64,000 nt of DNA from Roseiarcus sp963775575 (GTDB lineage: Bacteria; Pseudomonadota; Alphaproteobacteria; Rhizobiales; Beijerinckiaceae), in contig CAVZJG010000002.1 of the NCBI GenBank assembly GCA_963775575.1, positions 186,001 to 250,000 on the forward strand. Reading direction: 5' to 3'. Positions 17,519 to 25,303 of this stretch are shown here, in pieces (the stretch's first letter is position 1; each line of letters opens with the position of its first letter). The notes under the pieces are model-generated. The model had not been told where the DNA came from. It worked only from the letters and a program-made list of their open reading frames with translations, and searched no databases. A program made the position numbers and the translations under genes.

Positions 17519-17752
17519 CTAAGGGGAAGTCGCCATCCAGGCGACGAACAAGGCGGCGGTTGCGGCGACGAAGAGCGCTTGCGACACGGCGCCCGCGATC
17601 GCGCTCGACGGTCGGCGGCGGAAATTGGCGTCGATGGCGTGGGCGATTGCGCTGACGCTGGCGCGAGGACTGCGCTCGAACAGGGCGGCCTCCTGCATGG
17701 GGGCGGGTTCATCCGGCCGCTCTCCTAGCGCCGAACGCCGCAAGAATTCCAT
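17519..17752 (-). CDS. Small hypothetical protein with C-terminal membrane segment, upstream of kdpD
   Basis: 77 residues from the ATG at 17752 (an upstream start at 17785 would add 11 residues but would overlap the operator-like repeats). The N-terminal part is soluble and charged (MEFLRRSALGERPDEPAP); the C-terminal end is a hydrophobic helix (ALFVAATAALFVAWMA), suggesting a tail-anchored protein. It lies 82 bases upstream of kdpD on the same strand, so it may belong to the kdpDE transcript. No family is recognised and the reality of the gene is moderately certain only. Confidence 0.45.
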   Translation of the reverse strand: MEFLRRSALGERPDEPAPMQEAALFERSPRASVSAIAHAIDANFRRRPSSAIAGAVSQALFVAATAALFVAWMATSP

Positions 17753-17771
17753 GTCGAATGTCGGCCGCAGG

Positions 17772-17843
17772 CATAAGGGATTCATAAGCCGCCGCTCGCC
17801 GCGCCGCCCGATCCGCCGTCCCGATCCTTATGTTTCCCTTATG
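17772..17843. promoter_or_regulatory. Paired CATAAG direct repeats, candidate KdpE operator
   Basis: Two CATAAG hexamers lie at 17772-17777 and 17783-17788, and two CTTATG hexamers (the same word on the other strand) at 17827-17832 and 17838-17843. Within each pair the offset is exactly 11 bases, the spacing at which OmpR/PhoB-family dimers bind tandem half-sites, and the two pairs face each other. They sit between the leftward kdpDE group and the rightward kdpFABC operon. KdpE is the only such regulator encoded here, so it is the inferred ligand. Confidence 0.65.
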
Positions 17844-17921
17844 CCGCGCCGCCCAACGCCATATTGATCGCTTACGGGCTCGGAGCGCAAGAAGCAGCCA
17901 TCGAATCGGAGGCGCCGCGCC

Positions 17922-18005
17922 ATGGCTGACGTTATTTATCTCGGCATTGGGGTTCTGTTTTTCGTCCTGATGGGCCTCTACGCCGCCGCTTGCGACCGAT
18001 TGTAA
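17922..18005 (+). CDS. 27-residue membrane peptide preceding kdpF
   Basis: A 27-codon frame starting ATGGCTGAC, with GGAGG 11-15 bases upstream (about 17908-17912). It encodes one hydrophobic helix (VIYLGIGVLFFVLMGLY) ending AAACDRL. The stop is 11 bases before kdpF, and TAAGGAG at the stop supplies the kdpF ribosome site, so the two are read together. Short peptides of this type, ending in a C-x-R-L-like motif, commonly precede kdpF in alphaproteobacteria as far as I recall. It could be an extra small subunit or stabiliser of the Kdp pump; that is inference. Confidence 0.6.
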   Translation: MADVIYLGIGVLFFVLMGLYAAACDRL

Positions 18006-18016
18006 GGAGAATCGCC

Positions 18017-18103
18017 ATGACCGAACCCATCATCGGCTTGATCGTCGGACTCGGCCTCGGGATCTACCTCCTGTACACGCTGATCCACCCCGAAAAACTC
18101 TGA
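18017..18103 (+). CDS. kdpF: KdpF, small subunit of the potassium-transporting ATPase
   Basis: 28 residues: one transmembrane helix (PIIGLIVGLGLGIYLLYTLIHPE), with the typical KdpF C-terminus L-I-H-P-E-K-L. The start has TAAGGAGA 5-10 bases upstream. In the known complex KdpF is a lipid-like stabiliser bound to KdpA. It is followed after 34 bases by kdpA in the same direction. Confidence 0.92.
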   Translation: MTEPIIGLIVGLGLGIYLLYTLIHPEKL

Positions 18104-18137
18104 CCTTTCAGAACATTCCGAAATCGAAGGTGACGCC

Positions 18138-19847
18138 ATGACCCTCGTCGGCTGGTCGCAAATCGCGATCGTGCTCGCGCTCGTACTCGCAACCGCCATA
18201 CCCTTGAGCGGCTACATCGCGAGCGTTTATGCGGGCGAAAAGAACTTTCTCTCGCCGGTTCTGCGCCCCGTCGAGCGCGGCTTCTACTGGCTCGCCGGCG
18301 TCGACGAGACGCGCGAACAGAGCTGGTTCATTTATGCGATGGCCATGATCGCGTTCTCGATCGCCGGCTTCGTCTCGCTCTATGCGATTCAGCGGTTTCA
18401 GAACGTCTTGCCGCTCAACCCGCAGGGCTTCGACGCCGTCCCGGCCGATCTCGCGTTCAACACCTCGATCAGCTTCATCACCAACACCAATTGGCAGAAC
18501 TACGGCGGCGAGACGACGATGAGTCATCTCACCCAGATGCTCGGCCTCACCGTGCATAATTTCCTATCGGCGGCGACGGGCCTCGCCATGGCCTTTGCGC
18601 TGGTGCGCGCGTTCGCGCGGTCGTCGGCGACGACGGTCGGCAATTTCTGGGTCGATATGAGCCGTGTCACTCTCTATGTCTTGCTGCCGATCTCGATCGT
18701 CTTCGCCATTGTTCTCGTCGCGCTCGGCATGCCGCAGACGCTGGCCGGCTCGGTCGATGTGACGACGCTGGACGGCGCCAAGCAGACCATCTCCATGGGG
18801 CCGATGGCGAGCCAGGAGATCATCAAGGAGCTCGGCACCAACGGCGGCGGATTCATGAACGCTAATTCGGCGCATCCGTTCGAGAACCCCAACGCCTGGA
18901 CGAACATCATCGAAATCTGGGCGCTACTGGTCATCCCGGTCGCCGCCGTCATCGCCTTCGGCAAAGCCGTCGGCGACTTCAAGCAAGGCCGCGCGATCCT
19001 CGTCGCCATGGCCATTCTGCTCGTTGTCGGCGTCGGCGTCGTCTACTGGGCGGAGAGCGCGGGAACCTTGGGCGTGAGCGCGCTGGGGGTCGATCCGTCG
19101 GCCGGCAATCTCGAAGGCAAGGAACTGCGATTCGGACAGGCGCTGACGTCTCTGTTCGCAACGGCCACGACCGCGACGAGCACGGGCGCGGTCAACGCGA
19201 TGCACGATTCGCTGACGCCGCTCGGCGGCCTCGTGCCGTTGTTCAATCTGCTGGCCGGTTGCATCTGGCCGGGCGGCGTCGGCTCGGGGCTCTACGGTTT
19301 TCTCGTGGTCGCCGTCATCGCCGTCTTCATCGCCGGACTGATGGTCGGCCGCACGCCCGAATATCTCGGCAAGAAGATCGAATCGCGCGAGATGAAGCTC
19401 GCGATGTTCGCGGTGCTGATTTATCCCTTGGTCGTGCTCGGCTTCTCCGCCGCTTCGGTGATGCTGAAGAGCACGGCCGACGCGCTCGGCAATTCGGGGC
19501 CGCACGGGCTGTCCGAGATCATCTACGCCTTCGCCTCGACCAACGCCAACAACGGCTCGGCCTTCGCCGGCCTGAACGGCAATACGCCGTGGTTCAACAC
19601 AACCCTCGGCCTCGCCATGCTGTTCGGCCGCTTCGCCTACGTCATTCCGATGCTGGCGCTCGCCGGCGGGCTCGCCGCCAAGAAGAAGGCGCCGCCGTCG
19701 GCGGGGACCTTCCCCACCACCGGGCCGCTGTTCGTCGGCCTGCTCATCGGCGTCATCGTCATCCTCTACCTCCTGCAATATTTCCCCGCGCTGGCGCTGG
19801 GGCCGGTCGTCGAGCATTTCCTGATGCTCGGCGGCAAGGCGTTTTGA
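18138..19847 (+). CDS. kdpA: KdpA, potassium-binding channel subunit
   Basis: 569 residues. Integral membrane subunit of the high-affinity K+ pump, related to SKT-type potassium channels, with about ten membrane segments. The selectivity-filter regions are visible: NTSISFITNTNWQNYGGE, ELGTNGGGFMNANSAHPFENP, ATTATSTGAVNAMHDSLTPLGG and YAFASTNANNGSAFAGL. Starts MTLVGWSQIAIVLALVLATAIPLSGYI with AAGG seven bases upstream. It is the second or third gene of the kdp(small ORF)-F-A-B-C operon, 30 bases before kdpB. Confidence 0.97.
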   Translation: MTLVGWSQIAIVLALVLATAIPLSGYIASVYAGEKNFLSPVLRPVERGFYWLAGVDETREQSWFIYAMAMIAFSIAGFVSLYAIQRFQNVLPLNPQGFDAVPADLAFNTSISFITNTNWQNYGGETTMSHLTQMLGLTVHNFLSAATGLAMAFALVRAFARSSATTVGNFWVDMSRVTLYVLLPISIVFAIVLVALGMPQTLAGSVDVTTLDGAKQTISMGPMASQEIIKELGTNGGGFMNANSAHPFENPNAWTNIIEIWALLVIPVAAVIAFGKAVGDFKQGRAILVAMAILLVVGVGVVYWAESAGTLGVSALGVDPSAGNLEGKELRFGQALTSLFATATTATSTGAVNAMHDSLTPLGGLVPLFNLLAGCIWPGGVGSGLYGFLVVAVIAVFIAGLMVGRTPEYLGKKIESREMKLAMFAVLIYPLVVLGFSAASVMLKSTADALGNSGPHGLSEIIYAFASTNANNGSAFAGLNGNTPWFNTTLGLAMLFGRFAYVIPMLALAGGLAAKKKAPPSAGTFPTTGPLFVGLLIGVIVILYLLQYFPALALGPVVEHFLMLGGKAF

Positions 19848-19877
19848 CGGCAGGTCTCATTGCGATCGGAGCGATCC

Positions 19878-21929
19878 ATGTCCACCAAGGCGAAGGCTCG
19901 GGGGCTTTTCGATCCCCACATCATCCGCGGCGCCGCCCTCGACGCGCTGCGGAAGCTCGATCCGCGGGCGCTGGCGCGCAACCCGGTGATTTTCGTCACC
20001 GAAATCGTCTCGGTGGTCGTCACCGGCTTCTTCCTCCGCGATCTCGTCACCCATGAGGCTTCGCCTTGGTTTTCGGGCCAGATCGCGTTCTGGCTGTGGT
20101 TCACGGTGCTGTTCGCCAATTTTGCCGAGGCGGTGGCGGAGGGGCGCGGCAAGGCCCAGGCTGAGGCGCTGCGCCGGAGCCGCAGCGACACTCGCGCCAA
20201 GCGCTACGTCGATCCGAAGACCCTTCGCGGCCCGACCGAAGCGGTGAACGCGACGGATTTGCGCGTCGGCGACGTCGTGCTGGTCGAGGCGGGCGACATC
20301 ATCCCCGGCGACGGCGACATCGTCGAGGGTCTGGCGTCGGTCAACGAATCGGCGGTCACCGGCGAATCGGCGCCCGTCATCCGCGAAGCGGGCGGCGATC
20401 GCTCGGCGGTGACCGGGGGCACGACGGTATTGTCCGACTCGATCAAGGTGCGCATCACCGCTTCGGCGGGCTCGACCTTCATCGACCGCATGATCGCGCT
20501 CGTCGAGGGCGCGGAGCGGCAGAAGACGCCGAACGAGATCGCCCTGTCGATCCTGCTCTCCGGCCTGACGCTGATCTTTCTGATCGTCTGCGTGACGCTA
20601 TGGCCGCTGGCCGGCTATTCCGGAACGGTCGTTTCGGTGACGGTGCTGATCGCGCTGCTGGTCTGCCTCATCCCGACGACGATCGGCGGCCTGCTTTCGG
20701 CGATCGGCATCGCCGGCATGGACCGGCTGGTCCGGTTCAACGTCATCGCCACGTCGGGCCGCGCGGTCGAGGCGGCCGGCGACGTCGACACGCTGCTGCT
20801 CGACAAGACCGGCACGATCACCTTCGGCAACCGCATGGCCGACGAATTCATCGCCGTGGTGGGCGTCTCCGAGCGCGAATTGGCCGAAGCGGTGCTGCTC
20901 GCCAGCCTCGCCGACGAGACGCCGGAAGGCCGCTCGATCGTGGCGCTCGCCAGGAGCCGCTACGCCGTCGAGACGCCGGTGGATTCGGCCCGGTCGGGCA
21001 TCGTGCCGTTCAGCGCCCATACGCGCCTGTCCGGCATCGACTTGCCGGGACGCGTCTTGCGCAAGGGCGCCGTCGACGCGATCCTCGCGCAGTCCGGCAT
21101 GACGCGCGACACCGCGCCGGCCGATTTCATTCAGGTCGTCGACCGCATCTCGCGCGCCGGCGGCACGCCTCTGGCGGTCTCCGACAACCGGCGCCTACTC
21201 GGGGTCATTCATCTCAAGGATATCGTCAAGCCCGACATCCGCCCGCGCTTCGCCGAGTTGCGCGCGATGGGCATCAAGACGGTGATGGTCACCGGCGACA
21301 ATCCGTTGACCGCCGCGGCGATCGCCGGCGAGGCCGGCGTCGACGATTTCCTCGCCCAGGTGACGCCGGAGGACAAGCTCGCCTATATCCGCAAGGAGCA
21401 GCAGGGCGGCCGTCTCATCGCGATGTGCGGCGACGGCACCAATGACGCGCCGGCGCTGGCGCAGGCCGACGTCGGCGTCGCCATGCAGACCGGCACCCAG
21501 GCTGCGCGCGAAGCGGGAAACATGGTCGATCTCGACTCCGATCCGACCAAGCTGATCGAGATCGTCGGCATCGGCAAGCAGCTGTTGATGACTCGCGGCT
21601 CGCTGACGACCTTCTCCATCGCCAACGACGTCGCGAAATATTTCGCCATCATTCCCGCGTTGTTCGTGACGACCTATCCCGAACTCGGCGCCCTCAACAT
21701 CATGGGGCTCCATTCGGACAAGTCGGCGATCCTGTCGGCGGTGATCTTCAACGCGCTGATCATCATCGCGCTCATTCCGCTGGCGCTGAAGGGCGTCGCC
21801 TATCGCCCGATCGGCGCGGCGGCGCTGCTGCGCCGCAACCTGGCGATCTACGGTCTCGGCGGCATCATCGTTCCCTTCATCGGCATCAAGGTCATCGACG
21901 TCCTGATCGCCTTCCTGCATCTGGCTTGA
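19878..21929 (+). CDS. kdpB: KdpB, P-type ATPase catalytic subunit
   Basis: 683 residues from the ATG at 19878 (MSTKAKARGLFDP), which matches the usual KdpB start; a TTG six codons upstream is less likely. P-type ATPase signatures are complete: TGES in the actuator domain, the phosphorylated aspartate in DKTGTIT (Asp309), TPEGRSIV in the nucleotide-binding domain, MVTGDN and the hinge GDGTNDAPALAQADVGVAM. It hydrolyses ATP to drive K+ through KdpA. Only 11 bases separate it from kdpC. Confidence 0.97.
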   Translation: MSTKAKARGLFDPHIIRGAALDALRKLDPRALARNPVIFVTEIVSVVVTGFFLRDLVTHEASPWFSGQIAFWLWFTVLFANFAEAVAEGRGKAQAEALRRSRSDTRAKRYVDPKTLRGPTEAVNATDLRVGDVVLVEAGDIIPGDGDIVEGLASVNESAVTGESAPVIREAGGDRSAVTGGTTVLSDSIKVRITASAGSTFIDRMIALVEGAERQKTPNEIALSILLSGLTLIFLIVCVTLWPLAGYSGTVVSVTVLIALLVCLIPTTIGGLLSAIGIAGMDRLVRFNVIATSGRAVEAAGDVDTLLLDKTGTITFGNRMADEFIAVVGVSERELAEAVLLASLADETPEGRSIVALARSRYAVETPVDSARSGIVPFSAHTRLSGIDLPGRVLRKGAVDAILAQSGMTRDTAPADFIQVVDRISRAGGTPLAVSDNRRLLGVIHLKDIVKPDIRPRFAELRAMGIKTVMVTGDNPLTAAAIAGEAGVDDFLAQVTPEDKLAYIRKEQQGGRLIAMCGDGTNDAPALAQADVGVAMQTGTQAAREAGNMVDLDSDPTKLIEIVGIGKQLLMTRGSLTTFSIANDVAKYFAIIPALFVTTYPELGALNIMGLHSDKSAILSAVIFNALIIIALIPLALKGVAYRPIGAAALLRRNLAIYGLGGIIVPFIGIKVIDVLIAFLHLA

Positions 21930-21940
21930 GGATTAACGTC

Positions 21941-22555
21941 ATGTTGAGCCAAATTCGTCCCGCCGTGGTCCTGCTGGCGCTGTTCACGCTTCTGACCGGG
22001 CTCATCTATCCGCTGGCGATCACGGGCATCGCGCAATTCGCGATGCCGCGCCAAGCCAACGGCAGCCTGCTGCCGGTCGACGGCCGGCCGGTCGGATCGG
22101 CGCTGATCGGCCAGAATTTCGCCAGCGACCGATATTTCCATGGCCGCCCCTCGGCCACCCAGGCGCAAGACCCCGCGCATCCCGACGATCCCACTAAGAC
22201 CATCGACGCGCCCTACAACGCGGCCAATTCCACCGGCTCGAACCTCGGTCCGACTTCGCAGAAACTCATCGATCGGGTGAAGGCCGACGTCGAAGCCAAG
22301 CGCACCGCGGGCTGGCAAGGGCCGATCCCCGCCGATGCGGTGACCACTTCGGCTTCCGGCCTCGATCCGGACATCTCGCCCGAAAACGCCTTCGCCCAGG
22401 TCGCCGCCGTCGCCAAGGCGCGCAGCCTGCCCGAGGACGCGGTGCGCGCCCTCGTCGAGGCGAATATCCAGGGCCGCTTCGTCGGCTTGATCGGCGAGCC
22501 GCGCGTCAACGTCCTGCGCCTGAACATCGCGCTCGACGCGCTGAAGGCGTCGTGA
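21941..22555 (+). CDS. kdpC: KdpC, accessory subunit of the potassium-transporting ATPase
   Basis: 204 residues from the ATG at 21941. One N-terminal transmembrane helix (VVLLALFTLLTGLIYPLAITG) is followed by a periplasmic domain with the family landmarks GSALIGQNFASDRYFHGRPSA, YNAANSTGSNLGPTS and the C-terminal region GEPRVNVLRLNIALDAL. KdpC is thought to help ion or nucleotide binding in the complex. It ends the operon; about 90 bases later the next gene converges from the other strand. Confidence 0.96.
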   Translation: MLSQIRPAVVLLALFTLLTGLIYPLAITGIAQFAMPRQANGSLLPVDGRPVGSALIGQNFASDRYFHGRPSATQAQDPAHPDDPTKTIDAPYNAANSTGSNLGPTSQKLIDRVKADVEAKRTAGWQGPIPADAVTTSASGLDPDISPENAFAQVAAVAKARSLPEDAVRALVEANIQGRFVGLIGEPRVNVLRLNIALDALKAS

Positions 22556-22562
22556 AGAAAGC

Positions 22563-22645
22563 GCGCAATTTCCTTCCCTCCTGCGGGAGAAGGAGTCGGC
22601 CGAAGGCCGACGGTTGAGGGGTCGCGCCGCCAGGCGCGCGCGCCG
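22563..22645. repeat. Short dispersed hairpin-bearing intergenic repeat
   Basis: Between the convergent kdpC and def genes lies a segment of the CTCCTGCGGGAGAAGGAG type with a perfect hairpin GTCGGCC-GAA-GGCCGAC (22595-22611). Similar CTCTCCCCGC / GGGAGAGG segments recur near 35,600-35,700, 37,290-37,380 and 38,810-38,850. There is no T run, so use as a terminator is uncertain. Confidence 0.45.
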
Positions 22646-23176
22646 CTACAGCGGCCGTTGGCCGTCGGCCGCCCGCTTGGCTATCTTGGCGAATTTCTTC
22701 ACCACCCGGTCGCGCTTGAGCTTCGAGATGTAGTCGATGAACAACACGCCGTCGAGATGATCGATCTCGTGCTGCAGCGCCGTCGCCAGCAGCCCCTCGG
22801 CGAGAATCTCCTGCCGCTTGCCCTCGCGGTCGAGGAAACGCGCGCGCACTTTCGCCGGGCGTTCGACCTCTTCGTAATACTCGGGGATCGACAGGCAGCC
22901 CTCCTCGTAGACCGACCGCTCGTCGGAGGACCAGACGATCTCCGGATTGACGAAATATTGCGGCTGCGGCGGCTCGTCCTTCTTGGCCAGATCGAGCACC
23001 ACAACGCGGGCCGGTTCGGCGATCTGGATCGCCGCCAAGCCGATGCCGGGCGCGTCGTGAATGGTGTCGAGCATGTCGTCCATCAGCTTGCGCAGCGCGT
23101 CGTCGACCTGCCCGAGCGGCGCGCTGATGAGGCGCAGCTTCGGATCGGGGAGAATGATGAGGGGGCGCGGGGCCAT
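22646..23176 (-). CDS. def: Peptide deformylase
   Basis: 176 residues from the ATG at 23176 (MAPRPLIILPDPKLR); the frame stays open further upstream but homologues start here. It removes the formyl group from nascent protein N-termini. All three metal/catalytic motifs are visible: GIGLAAIQI, EEGCLSIP with the metal-ligand cysteine, and QHEIDHLDG with the two histidines and glutamate. The C-terminus is basic (KLKRDRVVKKFAKIAKR). It is divergent from rmuC, which starts 115 bases away on the other strand. Confidence 0.96.
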   Translation of the reverse strand: MAPRPLIILPDPKLRLISAPLGQVDDALRKLMDDMLDTIHDAPGIGLAAIQIAEPARVVVLDLAKKDEPPQPQYFVNPEIVWSSDERSVYEEGCLSIPEYYEEVERPAKVRARFLDREGKRQEILAEGLLATALQHEIDHLDGVLFIDYISKLKRDRVVKKFAKIAKRAADGQRPL

Positions 23177-23291
23177 GGCGTCCTTCTCGCGGTCTCGTTT
23201 CGTCCTCGTCTGATAGTCGCGCTCCGCGGCGCGGTCAAACATGTTCGTCTTTCGTTCGATTCGCGGCGACGAATCGGCTAAGCTCGGCGCC

Positions 23292-24474
23292 ATGAACTCG
23301 GTCCTCGTCGTCCTCGACGGCTATCCCCTGACTTTCGGCCAGACGCTCGGCGGCGCGGTGGCGGCGATCGCGCTGCTGCTGTTCGCTCTCGTCGTCGCGC
23401 TCGCGCGCTCGGGCGCGGCGCGCCGGCGCGAAGCCGCGGCGGCGGCCGAGCGCCAGCGCGAACTCGAGGCGCGCATCGCCGCGCTCGCCCAATCCGGCGC
23501 CGAACTCGCCGGGCGGCTCGAGCTCGATGGGCGAATGGCTGGGATCGCGGCAGGCGGACATGACGCGGGTGATGGCGGAGCGCCTCGACAACGTCGGCGC
23601 GCGGCTCGGCGCCGGGCTCGAAAGCCACGCGCAGATCACCGGCGCCAACCTCGGCAAGCTCAACGAACGGCTGGCCGTCATCGACGCCGCGCAGGCGCGC
23701 ATCGCGGGCATGACCGAGGAAGTCGTGTCGCTGAAAGACATTCTCGCCAACAAACAGACGCGCGGCGCCTTCGGCCAGGGGCGGATGGAGGCGATCGTGC
23801 GCGACGGCCTGCCCACCGGCGCCTTCGAGTTCCAGGCCGCGCTCTCCACCGGCGTGCGCCCCGATTGCGTCGTCCGCCTGCCGGGAGATTCGCGCGTGCT
23901 CGCGGTCGACGCCAAGTTCCCGCTCGAAGCCTTCACCTTGTTCAATCAGGCGCGCTCCGAGGAGGCGCGCAAGGCGGCGACGGCCCGCGTGCGCGCCGAC
24001 GTCGGCAAGCACGTCAAGGACATCATGGAGCGTTATCTCATCCCCGGCGAGACGCAGGACATCGCGCTGATGTTCGTGCCGTCGGAATCGATCTATTCCG
24101 ATCTCGTCGAGCATTTCGACGACGTGGTGCAGAAGGCGCATCGCGGCCGCGTCGTCATCGTTTCGCCGTCGCTGATGATGATGGCGATCCAGGTGACGCA
24201 GGCGATTTTGCGCGACGCGCGCCTGCGCGAGTCGGCCCACGCGATCCACGCCGAAGTCGGCAAGCTGCTCAACGACGTGCGCCTGCTCGCCGAGCGCAGC
24301 GCGAAACTGGAGGGCCATTTCCGCCAGGCGCAGGAGGACGTCGGCCTGATCGCGACTTCGACCGAGAAAGTCACCCGCCGCGCCGCCCGCATCGACGCGA
24401 TGGAGTTCGGCGAGGAGGAGGCGGGCAAGATCGAGACGCTGCCGAACCTGCGGCTGGCGAAGGGCGGGGAGTAG
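23292..24474 (+). pseudogene. rmuC: RmuC family DNA recombination protein, split by an apparent one-base frameshift
   Basis: RmuC proteins carry an N-terminal membrane helix, a coiled coil and a PD-(D/E)XK-like nuclease domain and limit inversions at short repeats. Here the N-terminal part (MNSVLVVLDGYPLTF, helix AAIALLLFALVVALA, coiled coil to about residue 75) is in one frame, and the remaining 315 residues, from MGEWLGSRQADMTRVM on, are in the next frame. Removing one base at about 23523 (GAGCTCGATG read as GAGTCGATG) joins them as RLESMGEWLGS. The nuclease region VLAVDAKFPLEAF with the catalytic lysine, MFVPSE and VSPSLMMM are intact. Either a sequencing error or a recent inactivation. 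Confidence 0.85.
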
Positions 24475-24514
24475 AGGGGCGCTCGCGAGGGGCGCTGCGC
24501 CGCCGCCCTCTGCC

Positions 24515-24543
24515 TTGACGAATATATACAAAATGTGTATACA
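24515..24543 (+). promoter_or_regulatory. Promoter/operator of brnTA
   Basis: TTGACG (24515-24520) and TATACA (24538-24543) are separated by 17 bases, a good sigma-70-type pair in an otherwise GC-rich setting. An inverted repeat TATACA (24525-24530) and TGTATA (24536-24541) overlaps the -10 element, the position expected for autorepression by the BrnA antitoxin. Transcription would begin at or just after the toxin ATG (24547), so the message would be leaderless or the toxin start differs. Confidence 0.6.
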
Positions 24544-24546
24544 GAA

Positions 24547-24815
24547 ATGTTCGAGTGGGATGAAAACAAGCGCCTGAAGAACATCGAGAGCAAGAATCTC
24601 GATTTCGTCGACGCGGTCATCGCTTTGATGGGCGCGCGGTGATTTCGGCGCCGTCGCGTTACCTGTCGGAAGATCGGTTCGTTTCGACGGCAGTTTTGGA
24701 CGACGGGAAATTCTACACCGTCGTGTGGACGTGGCGCGGCGATGCCCGGCGGATCATTTCATTCAGGAGAGCGCGAAATGGCGACGAAAGAGCGTATCGT
24801 GCGATATTCGGCTGA
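24547..24815 (+). pseudogene. brnT: BrnT-type ribonuclease toxin, interrupted by an apparent one-base deletion
   Basis: The first frame reads MFEWDENKRLKNIESKNLDF and stops after VIALMGAR. The rest of a normal BrnT (DUF497) continues in another frame: DGRAVISAPSRYL, SEDRFVSTAVLDDGKFYTVV and the conserved C-terminal block RRIISFRRARNGDERAYR, ending at 24815. Adding one T to the TTT run at 24623-24625 fuses the parts into VIAFDGRAVIS and yields an 89- to 90-residue protein of standard length. BrnT is a cytoplasmic RNase toxin neutralised by BrnA, which is intact and overlaps its end. With the frameshift as written the toxin is inactive. Confidence 0.85.
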
Positions 24816-25110
24816 AGAATTGCAGACGATGCGCCGGCGCGGCGAAAGCAAGAGCGATTGGGCGCGCGCCGCCGCCATGACAGAAGCGGAAATAGAGGCG
24901 GCGATCGCCGCGGACCCCGAGGAAGCGGGCATGACGGTTGATTGGAGCCAAGCGTCGGTCGAGATGCCGCAGTCGAAGGCCGTTCTCAACATGCGCGTCG
25001 ATCGTGACGTGCTGGAATTTTTCCGGCGTGACGGACGCGGCTACCAGACCAAGATCAACGCCGTCTTGCGCTCCTACGTCGATCAGATGGTTGACCGCGA
25101 TAGAGGGTGA
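24778..25110 (+). CDS. brnA: BrnA antitoxin
   Basis: 110 residues from the ATG at 24778, preceded by AGGAGAGCGCGAA. BrnA antitoxins have a C-terminal ribbon-helix-helix DNA-binding part, seen here as KAVLNMRVDRDVLEFFRRDG followed by RGYQTKINAVLRSYVDQM, which is the family hallmark. The N-terminal part (about residues 1-60) wraps the toxin by analogy with the known complex. The gene overlaps the toxin's 3' end by 38 bases. It probably represses the promoter at 24515-24543. Confidence 0.93.
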   Translation: MATKERIVRYSAEELQTMRRRGESKSDWARAAAMTEAEIEAAIAADPEEAGMTVDWSQASVEMPQSKAVLNMRVDRDVLEFFRRDGRGYQTKINAVLRSYVDQMVDRDRG

Positions 25111-25303
25111 TTGGCCTACGTCCAGGCGACGCTACCTTTCGACGACGAGAAAAGATGCGGCCGGTTGAGCGGCTGACGTAACCGACAGGAGGTTGACGGA
25201 CGCCTGCGAGAGATCGCCGTCCAGCGCAACGAGCGGACGCTGGGCCGCTCCGGGCGGCTTCGCGATCGCCGCGAGCCGCGCCCGTATCCCGATCGCTGTG
25301 TCC

